Shown: positions 35,020 through 43,305 of the stretch, in pieces
How the letters are laid out: each line of letters begins with the position of its first letter
Position numbering within the stretch: the stretch's first letter is position 1
Source: Thermohalobaculum sp035513135
GTDB taxonomy: Bacteria > Pseudomonadota > Alphaproteobacteria > Rhodobacterales > Rhodobacteraceae
Assembly: GCA_035513135.1 (NCBI GenBank)
Contig: DATKCQ010000004.1
Coordinates: 1-55,269, forward strand
DNA length: 55,269 bases
Direction: 5' to 3'
The notes under the pieces: model-generated
What the model was told of the DNA's origin: nothing
Database searches by the model: none
The model's input: only the letters and a program-made list of their open reading frames with translations
Position numbers and translations under genes: made by a program

Positions 35020-35910
35020 TCAAGACTCCCCGCGCAGAAGCCTGATCACGCCCGAGAAATCGAGGCCGCTCTGCCCGGCAAGCTCCATCAGCGTGTAGAT
35101 CTGCGTCGCCTGCGCGCCGAGCGGCGTGTGGGCGCCTGCCGCCTGCGCCGCCTGCATGGCGATGCGCAGGTCCTTGAGCATCAGCGCCGCCGCGAACCCC
35201 GGTTGGTAGTCCCGGTTCGCGGGCGAGGCGGGCACCGGCCCCGGCACGGGGCAGTAGTCGTTCAGGGACCAGCAGCGCGCGGTGGCGGTCGACGAGATCT
35301 CGTAGAGCTTTTGCGCCTCCAGCCCCAGCTTCTCGGCGAGGTTGAAGCCCTCGGCGACCCCGATCATCTCGATCGCCAGCATCATGTTGTTGCAGATCTT
35401 GGCGGCCGCCCCGGCGCCGGGTGGCCCGGCGTGGAAGATGTTCCTGCCCATCGCCTCGAGGATCGGCTTCGCCGCGGCGAACGCCGCGTCCGTGCCGCCC
35501 GCCATGAAGGTCAGCGTCCCCGCCTCAGCGCCGCCGACACCGCCGGACATGGGGCAGTCGAGCAGGTGCTGGCCGCGCGCCTCGGCCTCCGCCCCGACGG
35601 CGCGGGCGGTCTCGACATCGATCGTCGAGCAGTCGATGAACAGCGTGCCCCGCGCCGCCGACGCCAGGATGCCGTCGTTGCCCAGGTAGACGGTGCGCAC
35701 GTGCGGCGCGGCGGGCAGCGCGGTGATCACCGCCTCGGCACCGGCCGCGACCTCTGTCGCGCCGGCCGCGCGGCTGCCGCCGGCGCTTTCGAACTCCTTG
35801 AGCGCCGGGTCCGAGAGGTCAAAGCCCGCCACCTCGTGTCCGGCGTTCAGGAGATTGCGCGTCATCGGCAGGCCCATGTTGCCAAGCCCGATGAATCCGA
35901 TCCTCGCCAT
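35020..35910 (-). CDS. mmsB: 3-hydroxyisobutyrate dehydrogenase family protein
   Basis: This family oxidises beta-hydroxyacids with NAD, most often 3-hydroxyisobutyrate in valine catabolism. The 296-residue product has a Rossmann motif GFIGLGNMGLPMTRNLL at the N-terminus, the substrate-binding DCPMSGGVGGAEAGTLTFMAGG (in parts), and the catalytic Lys in GAAAKICNNMML (about residue 171). Length and motifs favour 3-hydroxyisobutyrate dehydrogenase over tartronate semialdehyde reductase, but the other valine genes are not in the window. Confidence 0.87.
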   Translation of the reverse strand: MARIGFIGLGNMGLPMTRNLLNAGHEVAGFDLSDPALKEFESAGGSRAAGATEVAAGAEAVITALPAAPHVRTVYLGNDGILASAARGTLFIDCSTIDVETARAVGAEAEARGQHLLDCPMSGGVGGAEAGTLTFMAGGTDAAFAAAKPILEAMGRNIFHAGPPGAGAAAKICNNMMLAIEMIGVAEGFNLAEKLGLEAQKLYEISSTATARCWSLNDYCPVPGPVPASPANRDYQPGFAAALMLKDLRIAMQAAQAAGAHTPLGAQATQIYTLMELAGQSGLDFSGVIRLLRGES

Positions 35911-36090
35911 TGTGTCTCCTCCCCTTTGCGCCCCCCGGCGCGCCCTCGCCAGCGGGGCGCCCGCGCCCTGATGCGCGCGACTCCCGGCGCTCCCGCCGAT
36001 GCTTAACCGATCGCGCGAGGCAAATCAGCCCGTTGTTCGGCCCGGTCGCGCTTTTCGCCGCCACCGCTGGCTTCGTGCGCGCCGCCGCAA

Positions 36091-36363
36091 TCAGGGCGGC
36101 GATCGGGCGAAGGCGCTGCGCGCCCTGAGCCGGGCGACCATGGCGCGGTGCTCGTCGGGCGACTCGGCTTGCCCCGCGACCCAGGCGTATAGGTCCCAGT
36201 CGGGCTCCTCGAGCAGGCGCTCGTAGGCATCGAGCCCGGCGTCGGAGAGACCGCCGAGCTCGGCATCGGCGAACCCGCCGAGGATCAGGTCCATCTCGCG
36301 GATGCCGCGACGCCAGCTCCGCAGCCGCAGCCGTTTGAGCCGCGTCTCCCGATCCTCGCTCAT
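36091..36363 (-). CDS. sdhE: FAD assembly factor SdhE
   Basis: SdhE helps attach FAD to succinate dehydrogenase SdhA. The 90-residue product contains the conserved RSWRRGIREMDLILGGF and LLEEPDWDLYAWV motifs with the RGxxE signature (RRGIRE). It overlaps the ROK kinase gene by four bases (ATGA), so the two are coupled; no sdh genes are nearby. The pairing with a sugar kinase seems incidental. Confidence 0.93.
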   Translation of the reverse strand: MSEDRETRLKRLRLRSWRRGIREMDLILGGFADAELGGLSDAGLDAYERLLEEPDWDLYAWVAGQAESPDEHRAMVARLRARSAFARSPP

Positions 36364-37325
36364 GCTTGCGCCTCCGCCCACAGCCACGCGGCGCCGATCA
36401 CCCCGGCGCTGTCGCCGAGGCGGTTGCACACGACGCGAGTCGCGAACACGTCCGAAAACACGTGCGGCCGCATCGCCCCGGGCAACCGGCCGTGCAATTG
36501 CGCCAGCTTCGAGAGCCCGCCGCCGAGCACGATCACGCCGGGATCGAGGACGTTGACGACCCCGGCGAGCCCGCGCGCCAGCCGCGACAGATGGCGCGAC
36601 AGCGTCGCCCGAGCCGCTGCGTCCCCGCCCGCCGCGCGCGCCGCGATCTCCTCCGGCGCAAGCATCTCGCCGGTCGCGCGAGCGTGGTCGGCGGCCAGCC
36701 CCGGCCCGGAGCACCAGGTCTCGATGCAGCCCCGCCGCCCGCAATAGCAGGCCGGCCCCGGCCGCTCGTCGTCGCGCGGCACCGGCAGGGGGTTGTGGCC
36801 CCACTCCCCGGCGATCAGGTTGGCGCCCGCCAGCACGCGGCCGTCGACGACGATGCCCGCGCCGACCCCGGTGCCGAGGATCACACCGAAGACGACGCCC
36901 GTTCCCTGGCACGCCCCCTGGTACACCCCCTGGTCCACCCCTTGGCCCACCCCCTGGCCCGCCCCGGCCACGGCCTCGGCCAGCGCGAAGCAGTTGGCGT
37001 CGTTCTCCACGCGCACCGGGCGGCCCAGCGCCTGCGCCAGATCCCGGTCGAGCCGTCGCCCGTTCAGCGCGGTGAAATTGGCGTTGCGCACCAGCCCCGT
37101 TGCGGGCGAGAGCGAGCCGGGAATGCCCACCCCGACCGCTGCGGCGGTCGGCCCGCCGGCGCGCGCCTCGGCGGCGGCGACCAGTGCCGCGGTCTCGCGG
37201 ATCACCGCGTCATAGGCCGGCGGGGTCGCCGCGCGCAGTCGCGGCGCCTCGCCACCCAAGGGGTCCCCGCGGCCAAGCGCGACCACCTCGATCTTGCTGC
37301 CCCCGAGATCGACGCCGATTCGCAT
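36360..37325 (-). CDS. ROK family sugar kinase (glucokinase-like)
   Basis: ROK kinases phosphorylate glucose, fructose or N-acyl sugars with ATP. The 321-residue product has the phosphate motif RIGVDLGGSKIE, GVGIPGSLSP, ENDANCFALAEA with the catalytic Asp, GEWGHNPLP with a zinc/substrate His, and CYCGRRGCIETWCSG providing zinc Cys. Between LAEAVAGAG and VVFGVILGTGVG there is an unusual run of about 20 residues coded by five 12-bp repeats. The substrate is not certain; glucose or fructose is the default guess. Confidence 0.9.
   Translation of the reverse strand: MRIGVDLGGSKIEVVALGRGDPLGGEAPRLRAATPPAYDAVIRETAALVAAAEARAGGPTAAAVGVGIPGSLSPATGLVRNANFTALNGRRLDRDLAQALGRPVRVENDANCFALAEAVAGAGQGVGQGVDQGVYQGACQGTGVVFGVILGTGVGAGIVVDGRVLAGANLIAGEWGHNPLPVPRDDERPGPACYCGRRGCIETWCSGPGLAADHARATGEMLAPEEIAARAAGGDAAARATLSRHLSRLARGLAGVVNVLDPGVIVLGGGLSKLAQLHGRLPGAMRPHVFSDVFATRVVCNRLGDSAGVIGAAWLWAEAQA
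36904..36963 (-). repeat. Five 12-bp tandem repeats inside the ROK kinase gene
   Basis: Units CCCTGGCACGCC, CCCTGGTACACC, CCCTGGTCCACC, CCTTGGCCCACC and CCCTGGCCCGCC encode GQGV-, DQGV-, YQGA- and CQGT-like four-residue repeats on the reverse strand. They sit in a loop next to the active-site Asp segment and stay in frame for any copy number. Confidence 0.9.
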
Positions 37326-37364
37326 GGGACGGTCTCCCGAGGGTGCGTGCCGGTGCGCCGGGCG

Positions 37365-37748
37365 TCAGGCGCCCGCGGCCATCTCGCGCAGCCGCCGCTC
37401 GAGCCGGGCCAGCCGGTTGTTGGCCTTTGAGTTGGCGACGCGCAGCTCGCGGATCTCGTTGAGCAGCGAAGACAGCTCGACCGAGATGCTCCTGGCCTCG
37501 CCGGCGCCCACGGCGGGGCCGCCCTCGCCCTCGCCGGTCAGCAGCCAGATCATCGAGACGCCCAGCACGCCGGCCAGCATCTGCAGCCGGTTGGCGCGCG
37601 GCTCGGAGCGGTCGTCCTCCCAGTTCCTGAGCGTCTGGAGGCGGATGCCGAGGCGGCGCGCCAGGTCCTCCTGGTTCATGTCCTGCGCCTCGCGGGCCAG
37701 TGTCAGCCGGTCGCCAAACGTTGCGGCGGCCTCGCTGTAGTCCTCCAT
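37365..37748 (-). CDS. XRE-family HTH protein with C-terminal coiled coil
   Basis: The 127-residue product has an HTH_3 domain (FGDRLTLAREAQDMNQEDLARRL and RLQTLRNWEDDRSEPRANRLQMLAGVLGVS in parts, about residues 11-66) and a C-terminal heptad region with SLLNEIRELRVANSKANNRLARLERRLREM, predicted to coil. GAGGAGG upstream supports the ATG. Function is unknown; a dimeric regulator of nearby genes is a guess. It lies divergent from the aminotransferase with a 432-base spacer. Confidence 0.85.
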   Translation of the reverse strand: MEDYSEAAATFGDRLTLAREAQDMNQEDLARRLGIRLQTLRNWEDDRSEPRANRLQMLAGVLGVSMIWLLTGEGEGGPAVGAGEARSISVELSSLLNEIRELRVANSKANNRLARLERRLREMAAGA

Positions 37749-38180
37749 GACGATGTCCTCCTCGATCCTTTGCGGCTGTCACCCTTGCTGGCGCGCGATC
37801 GCGCGCGCGGCGCGGGCCAAACGGCTGGGCGATGCACGGAACCGCAGGATCCGGGTGGCTCCGGACCGGGTTTCAGCGCAATTGCATGCCGTGAGTCAGG
37901 CAATGGGGGCGCACGCTTGGCCGACCATAGCAGAACCGGAATCGACCTGTCGACCCGGGCCGGGTTGCCGCTGCTTGCGGACATCCGGGGCACGGTATGC
38001 GTCACGATCGCCAACGCTCGCGCGAAATCGGCCCCGTCGAGATTGCGCTGCGAGGCGCGCCCGGCCCTCGCAGGTGAGGGGTGCTGCGGCCGGCTCCAGC
38101 GGCGAATCCCTTGCCGCCGCTTGCGCACCCGCGTAGAACGCCCGCGTGTCCGCAAACCCATCCGTCCCGGGAGCCGCGCC
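37749..38180. other. 432-bp divergent spacer, no gene recognised
   Basis: No family match or credible small gene is seen; the open frames here are short and lack ribosome sites. The spacer presumably contains promoters of the HTH gene and the aminotransferase, but I could not identify convincing -35/-10 pairs. Confidence 0.5.
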
Positions 38181-39383
38181 ATGGGATTCATCGCCGACAG
38201 CCTCGCCCGCGTGAAGCCCTCGCCGACCATCGCCATGCAGAGCAAGGCGATGGAGCTCAAGGCCGCGGGGCGCGACATCATCGCGCTGAGCGCCGGCGAG
38301 CCGGACTTCGACACGCCGGCCAACATCAAGGAGGCGGCGAAGAAGGCGATCGACGCGGGCAAGACCAAGTACACCGCGCCCGACGGCATCCCCGAGCTGA
38401 AGCAGGCGATCTGCGCAAAGTTCAAGCGCGAGAACGGGCTCGACTACAAGCCCGCCCAGGTCTCGGTCGGCACCGGCGGCAAGCAGGTGCTCTACAACGC
38501 GCTAATCGCCACCCTGAACCCCGGCGACGAGGTGATCATTCCGGCGCCCTACTGGGTCAGCTACCCCGACATGGTTTTCTTGGGCGGCGGCGAGCCGGTG
38601 GTGGTCGAGACCCGACTCGAGACCGGCTTCAAGCTGACACCTGAGGACCTCGAGGCGGCGATCACGCCGCGCTCCAAGTGGTTCATCTTCAACTCACCCT
38701 CGAACCCCTCGGGGGCCGGCTACACGCGCGCCGAGCTCAAGGGGCTGACGGATGTGCTGATGCGCCACGAACACCTCTGGGTGATGACCGACGACATGTA
38801 CGAGCACATCGCCTACGCGCCCTTCGAGTTCTGCACCCCGGCCGAGGTCGCGCCCGGCCTCTACGGACGCACGCTGACGGTGAACGGCGTCTCCAAGGCC
38901 TACGCCATGACCGGCTGGCGCATCGGCTATGCCGGGGGGCCGGAGGAGCTGATCGGCGCCATGCGCAAGGTGCAGTCGCAATCGACCTCGAACCCCTGCT
39001 CGATCAGCCAGTGGGCGGCGGTCGAGGCGCTGACCGGGCCGCAGGACTACGTCGCCGACAGCTGCCGCGCCTTCAAGGCCCGGCGCGACCTGGTGGTCGC
39101 CATGCTCAACGAGGCCGAAGGGGTCGAGTGCCCGACGCCCGAGGGCGCGTTCTACGTCTACCCCTCGATCCGCGGCTGCATCGGCAAGACCGCGCCCTCC
39201 GGCACGGTGATCGAGAACGACGAAACCTTCTGTATCGAGCTGCTCGAGGCCGAGGGGGTGGCGGCGGTGTTCGGCGCGGCCTTCGGGCTCAGCCCGAACT
39301 TCCGCGTCTCCTACGCCACCTCGGAGACGCTGCTCGAGGACGCCTGCGGCCGCATCCAGCGGTTCTGCGCCGCGCTGCGCTGA
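38181..39383 (+). CDS. aatA: Aspectrum-type aspartate aminotransferase (class Ib)
   Basis: This is an aspartate (and probably arogenate/prephenate) aminotransferase. The 400-residue product has ALSAGEPDFDTPANIKEAAKKAI and KYTAPDGIPELKQAI early (parts), NSPSNPSGAGYTRAEL, the PLP Lys in NGVSKAYAMTGWRIGY, and the carboxylate-binding Arg near the C-terminus (FRVSYATS). The KYTAPDG motif is typical of the class Ib subgroup of alphaproteobacteria. GGGAG lies before the ATG; the longer open frame upstream is unrelated. Confidence 0.94.
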   Translation: MGFIADSLARVKPSPTIAMQSKAMELKAAGRDIIALSAGEPDFDTPANIKEAAKKAIDAGKTKYTAPDGIPELKQAICAKFKRENGLDYKPAQVSVGTGGKQVLYNALIATLNPGDEVIIPAPYWVSYPDMVFLGGGEPVVVETRLETGFKLTPEDLEAAITPRSKWFIFNSPSNPSGAGYTRAELKGLTDVLMRHEHLWVMTDDMYEHIAYAPFEFCTPAEVAPGLYGRTLTVNGVSKAYAMTGWRIGYAGGPEELIGAMRKVQSQSTSNPCSISQWAAVEALTGPQDYVADSCRAFKARRDLVVAMLNEAEGVECPTPEGAFYVYPSIRGCIGKTAPSGTVIENDETFCIELLEAEGVAAVFGAAFGLSPNFRVSYATSETLLEDACGRIQRFCAALR

Positions 39384-39402
39384 GAGCTCGTCTCGCAAGC
39401 CT

Positions 39403-39481
39403 CCCCCCGACCCGCCTCCCAGTGGGAAGGGGGGAGGAGACCGCACGACGGCTCTCCCCCCGGGAGAGGGGACGGGGGAGA
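39403..39481. repeat. C/G-rich palindromic repeats after the aminotransferase
   Basis: Runs of CCTCCCCCC, GGGGGGAGGAG, CTCTCCCCCCGGGAGAGG and GGGGGAGAGG form overlapping hairpins just after the aminotransferase stop. The composition matches the palindrome at 20079 and is typical of alphaproteobacterial extragenic repeats; it may also stop transcription between the convergent genes. Confidence 0.55.
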
Positions 39482-39544
39482 GGCAGCGGCTCATCGGCCG
39501 GAAATCGGTGCGCGAAATCGCGCGGTTGCGCGCGATCTCTCATA

Positions 39545-40354
39545 TCAGCCGCCGGGGGCGGGCCCCGTGCGCACCCACTTCTCGCCGTCGAAGTGGATGC
39601 CGCACTCGACCTTGGCCGAGTCGCGCCAGCGCCCGGCGCGCGGGTCTTCGCCGGGGCGCACCGGCGTGGTGCACGGCGCGCAGCCGATCGAGAGGTAGCC
39701 GCGCGTCACCAGCGGGTGCCGCGGCAGGTTGTGCCGCTCCATGTAGGCGCGGATCGTGGCGCCGTCCCAGTGGGCCAGCGGGTTGACCTTGAGAAGCCCG
39801 TTCTCGCGGTCCTCCTCGACGAGCTCGATGCCCGCCCGGGTCGCCGCCTGCACGCGCTTTTGGCCGGCGATCCAGGCGCCGAAGGGGGCGAGCGCGCGCC
39901 TGAGCGGCAGGGTCTTGCGGATGAAGCAGCAGCCGTCGGCGTTGTCGCGGTGCAGCGTGCCGTCGGGATCGTCCGCCGCGAGGTCGGCCGGGTCCGGCCG
40001 GATCAGCCGCACGTCGGCGAGGCTGAGCCGCGCCGCCAGCTCGCGCTGGTAGGCCAGAGTTTCTGGAAACAGCATCCCGGTCTCGAGGAACAGCACCGGG
40101 GTCGCGGGCTCGATCCGCGCGACCATGTCGAGCAGCACCGCCGACTCCGCGCCAAACGACGAGACCAGCGCCACCGAGCCCGGATATTGCTGGCGGATCA
40201 CGTCCTCGAGCAGCACCTCGGCGCTGCTCTGGGCGTGCACCCGGTTCAGCACCAGCGCATTGCCGTGCGGGCTCAGGCGCCGGAACGGCGCGCGCGGCGC
40301 CACGCCGAAAGCCGGAGCGGGCCTTGGGGCCGGGTAGGGTCGCAACCGGGTCAT
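39545..40354 (-). CDS. cysH: Assimilatory adenylylsulfate (APS) reductase
   Basis: This reductase turns activated sulfate into sulfite. The 269-residue product has the 4Fe-4S cysteines DGCCFIRKTLPLRRAL (CC pair) and GCAPC (CxxC), which define the iron-sulfur APS-type rather than PAPS-type enzyme, and the catalytic Cys in VECGIHFDGEK. The segment LVSSFGAESAVLLDM is the nucleotide site. AGAGG lies before the ATG. It is the last gene of the leftward sulfur series, separated from DUF934 by 109 bases that include a REP-like palindrome. Confidence 0.94.
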   Translation of the reverse strand: MTRLRPYPAPRPAPAFGVAPRAPFRRLSPHGNALVLNRVHAQSSAEVLLEDVIRQQYPGSVALVSSFGAESAVLLDMVARIEPATPVLFLETGMLFPETLAYQRELAARLSLADVRLIRPDPADLAADDPDGTLHRDNADGCCFIRKTLPLRRALAPFGAWIAGQKRVQAATRAGIELVEEDRENGLLKVNPLAHWDGATIRAYMERHNLPRHPLVTRGYLSIGCAPCTTPVRPGEDPRAGRWRDSAKVECGIHFDGEKWVRTGPAPGG

Positions 40355-40415
40355 GTCGCCGCCTCTTTCGCCCCGTCGGCCCCGCGAAGGTGGGAACCTC
40401 TTGCCCGCTCGGGAG

Positions 40416-40435
40416 ATCCCCGCCTTCGGGGGGAT
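40416..40435. repeat. REP-like palindrome inside the sulfur gene cluster
   Basis: ATCCCCGCC-TTC-GGGGGGAT resembles the palindromes at 18070 and 26443 and is followed by the same GACG. It lies in the 109-base gap between DUF934 and cysH, splitting the operon. Confidence 0.6.
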
Positions 40436-40463
40436 GACGTGCTTCACACGCGTCAGGCGCGGC

Positions 40464-41006
40464 TCACCGCGGCGCCGCGTTCGTCCCCTGCCGCGCCGCC
40501 CGGCGCGCGTCGAGGATCGAGCGCCGGCCGGGGATGCCGCGCTGGTAGCCCGCCGAGATGCGCTTGAGCGCCTTGAGAAAGTGCTCGACCGGCTGGCGCT
40601 CGGCCACGTCGTCGCGCAAAGCGAGCTCATCGAAGCCGCAGGCCAGCAGATAGGCGAACTGATCGGCGATCACGTGCCCGCTGGCGCGCAGCCGGCCCTT
40701 GAAGCCCAGCGCGCGCAGCCGGTGGCCGAGCGAGAAGCCGCGTCCGTCGGCGAAGGCCGGGAACTCGACCGAGATCAGCGCGAGCCGGTCGAAACCGGCC
40801 CGCAGCCGCAGGGGATCGGCGTTGTTGGGGACATGGACGCCCAGCTCGAGGCCCGAGTCGGCCGCCGAATCGAACACCGCGTCGACCGCCTCTTCGAGCC
40901 GGTCGAGCGGCACGATCACCGCGCCCGAGGCGGGCAGCGCGTCGTCGGCCCCGAGCGTGGTCCAGCGGTCCTCGGCGGGGCCGTCGCGGTCAATGAGCCT
41001 CGGCAT
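40464..41006 (-). CDS. DUF934 family protein
   Basis: The 180-residue product has the DUF934 pattern GVHVPNNADP, FDRLALISVEFPAFADGRGFSLGHRLRALG (parts) and HVIADQFAYLLACGFDE. The family accompanies sulfite reductase in alphaproteobacteria, is required for its function in some species, and has no proven biochemistry. The start overlaps the end of the sulfite reductase gene by 17 bases. Confidence 0.92.
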   Translation of the reverse strand: MPRLIDRDGPAEDRWTTLGADDALPASGAVIVPLDRLEEAVDAVFDSAADSGLELGVHVPNNADPLRLRAGFDRLALISVEFPAFADGRGFSLGHRLRALGFKGRLRASGHVIADQFAYLLACGFDELALRDDVAERQPVEHFLKALKRISAGYQRGIPGRRSILDARRAARQGTNAAPR

Positions 41007-42651
41007 AGAGCACCTCTTTGAACGGCTCCATCCCGACCCGGCGATAGGTCTGGAGGAAGCTCTCGCGCGGAGTCTCGCGCAGCTTGAGATAGGTCTCGAC
41101 GATCTTCTCCACCACGTCGGGCACCTCGTCGTAGCTGAAGCCCGGGCCCGTGCGCTCGCCGAGCGCCGCCGGGGCGGTGGACTCGCCGCCGAGCGTGATC
41201 TGGTAGCTCTCCACCCCGGCCTTATCGAGGCCGAGGATGCCGATATGCGCGATGTGGTGGTGGCCGCAGGCGTTGATGCAGCCCGAGATCTTGATCGCCA
41301 GCGGGCCGATCTCGCGCTGCCTCGCAGGGTCCGCGAAGCGGTTCGAGATCGCCTGGGCGACCGGGATCGAGCGGGCGGTGGCCAGCGCGCAGTAGTCGAG
41401 GCCCGGGCAGGCGACGATGTCGGTGACCAGCCCGCGGTTCGGCGCGTCGAGGCCGATCGCCACCAGCCCCCGATAAACCTTGTAGAGGTCGGCGAGCGCC
41501 ACGTGCGGCAGGATGACGTTCTGTTCCTTGGTGACACGCAGCTCGTCGGCCGAGTGCGCCTCGGCGAGGTCGGCCATGACGCGCATCTGCTCGGCGGTGG
41601 CGTCGCCGGGCACGCCGCCCACGGGCTTGAGCGAGATGGTCGCCGCGACGTGGCCTGGCACCCGGTGGGGGTGCGTGTTCTGCGCCGCCCAGGCGGCGAA
41701 GGCGGGGTCGAGTTTCTTCATGCGCTCGAACTCGACCGGGGTCCCGGTGCGCTCGGGCAGGGCGGGCGGCGCGAAATAGGCCCCGATGCGGGCGAGCTCG
41801 TCGGCGGGCACGGCGATGTGGCCATGCTCGATGCGAGCGAACTCCTCCTCGACCTGCCGGCGATATTCTTCGATTCCAAGCTCGTGCACGAGGATCTTGA
41901 TGCGCGCCTTGAACTTGTTGTCGCGCCGTCCGTGCAGGTTGTAGACGCGCAGCGCCGCCTCGAGATAGGGCAGCAAATCGCGCTTGGGCAGGAACGCGCG
42001 CAGCTCACGCGCCAGCATCGGCGTGCGGCCCAGCCCGCCGCCGACCAGCACGCGGTAGCCGGTCTCGCCCGCCTCGCTCCGCACGATCTGCAGCGCGATG
42101 TCGTGCACGGCGAGCGCCGCGCGGTCCTCCTCGGTGGCCGTCACGGCGATCTTGAACTTGCGCCCGAGGAAGACGAACTCAGGGTGCAGGCTCGACCACT
42201 GGCGCACCACCTCCGCGGTGATGCGCGGGTCCTCGATCTCGTCGGGCCCCACGCCGGCGAGCGGGTCGGCGGTGACGTTGCGGATGCAGTTGCCCGAGGT
42301 CTGGATCGCGTGCATCTCCACCGAGGCCAGCGCCTCGAGAATCTCGGGCACGTCGCGCAGCTTGGGCCAGTTGAACTGGATGTTCTGGCGCGTGGTGAAG
42401 TGGCCGTAGCCCCGGTCCCAGCGCTCGGCGATCTCGGCGAGCATGCGCATCTGGCGCGCTTCGAGCGTGCCATAGGGGATCGCCACCCGCAGCATGTAGG
42501 CGTGGAGCTGCAGGTAGAGCCCGTTCATCAGGCGCAGGGGCCGGAACTCGTCCTCGGTCAGTGCGCCGGTCAGGCGGCGGCTCACCTGGTCGCGGAACTC
42601 GGCGACCCGCTCGCGCACGAAGCGGTGGTCGAATTCGTCGTAGCGATACAT
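40990..42651 (-). CDS. Ferredoxin-type sulfite/nitrite reductase
   Basis: This sirohaem enzyme makes the six-electron reduction of sulfite to sulfide (or nitrite to ammonia). The 553-residue product has the two ferrodoxin-like half-domains (MRMLAEIAERWDRGYGHFTTRQNIQFNWPKL in parts, early) and the Cys cluster CPGLDYCALA and GCINACGHHHIAHIGILG that binds 4Fe-4S and sirohaem. Between DUF2849 and DUF934, next to cysH, sulfite is the likely substrate. The Arg/Lys anion pocket residues were not verified one by one. No flavoprotein subunit (cysJ) is present; an adjacent ferredoxin can supply electrons. Confidence 0.94.
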   Translation of the reverse strand: MYRYDEFDHRFVRERVAEFRDQVSRRLTGALTEDEFRPLRLMNGLYLQLHAYMLRVAIPYGTLEARQMRMLAEIAERWDRGYGHFTTRQNIQFNWPKLRDVPEILEALASVEMHAIQTSGNCIRNVTADPLAGVGPDEIEDPRITAEVVRQWSSLHPEFVFLGRKFKIAVTATEEDRAALAVHDIALQIVRSEAGETGYRVLVGGGLGRTPMLARELRAFLPKRDLLPYLEAALRVYNLHGRRDNKFKARIKILVHELGIEEYRRQVEEEFARIEHGHIAVPADELARIGAYFAPPALPERTGTPVEFERMKKLDPAFAAWAAQNTHPHRVPGHVAATISLKPVGGVPGDATAEQMRVMADLAEAHSADELRVTKEQNVILPHVALADLYKVYRGLVAIGLDAPNRGLVTDIVACPGLDYCALATARSIPVAQAISNRFADPARQREIGPLAIKISGCINACGHHHIAHIGILGLDKAGVESYQITLGGESTAPAALGERTGPGFSYDEVPDVVEKIVETYLKLRETPRESFLQTYRRVGMEPFKEVLYAEAH

Positions 42652-42661
42652 CTGCCTCTCC

Positions 42662-42979
42662 TCAGGCCGCCGCGCGCTCGCGCACCTCGGCGGGGCCGTA
42701 GGTGATGGTGGGGACGCCGCTCGCCCGGATGCGCTCGCGACGCAGCAGAGGCTCGGGGGCACCGCCCTCCAGCGAGACCTCGACGAGGTAGCAGCCGACC
42801 ACCAGATTGCCCGCCTCGGCCTCGCGGCCGCGCGCGGTCAGCCCCTCGGCCTCGGCCTCGGTCATGGCGACGCGCGCCCCGGCCACTTCGCGCACCCAGC
42901 CGCGCGGGCCGAGAAACACGCTGTCGCCCTCGATCAGGTCGTTGGCGGTCAGCACGACCGGCTTGAACTGCTTGGCCAC
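42662..42979 (-). CDS. DUF2849 family protein
   Basis: The 105-residue product starts at a GTG with GGAGG 7 bases upstream, reads (M)AKQFKPVVLTANDLIEGDSVFLG and ends PTITYGPAEVRERAAA. It is a small conserved partner of sulfite reductase in alphaproteobacteria with no known biochemistry. It sits 10 bases before the sulfite reductase ATG, in the same operon. Confidence 0.9.
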   Translation of the reverse strand: MAKQFKPVVLTANDLIEGDSVFLGPRGWVREVAGARVAMTEAEAEGLTARGREAEAGNLVVGCYLVEVSLEGGAPEPLLRRERIRASGVPTITYGPAEVRERAAA

Positions 42980-42993
42980 GGGTCGTCCTCCGT

Positions 42994-43305
42994 TCAGTCG
43001 GGCGCGACGGTCAGCTTGAGACCGTCGAGCGCCGCGCTCCAGATGATCTGGCAGGAGAGGCGCGAGTTCTCCTGCCAGGTGGGCAGCTCGTCGAGCTTGG
43101 CCTCCTCCTCCTCGCGCGGCGGAGGCAGGCGGTCTTCCCAGTCCGGGTCGACATAGACATGGCAGGTCGCGCAGTCGCAGATCCCGCCGCACAGTCCCTC
43201 GATTCCCATCTTGTAGTCGCGCAGCATCTCCATCAGGCGCCAGCCGTCGACGCCTTCGAGAGTGTGGGTCCGTCCGTCGCGTGTCGTCACGTGGAACACA
43301 GCCAT
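42994..43305 (-). CDS. 2Fe-2S ferredoxin
   Basis: The 103-residue protein has the adrenodoxin-type cluster motif CGGICDCATC (Cx5Cx2C) plus a fourth Cys in LSCQI, giving the four ligands. MAVFHVTTRDGRTH is the N-terminus. Its start overlaps the FNR stop by one base, so the two are coupled. It probably carries electrons from that reductase to the sulfite reductase in the same operon. Confidence 0.93.
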   Translation of the reverse strand: MAVFHVTTRDGRTHTLEGVDGWRLMEMLRDYKMGIEGLCGGICDCATCHVYVDPDWEDRLPPPREEEEAKLDELPTWQENSRLSCQIIWSAALDGLKLTVAPD

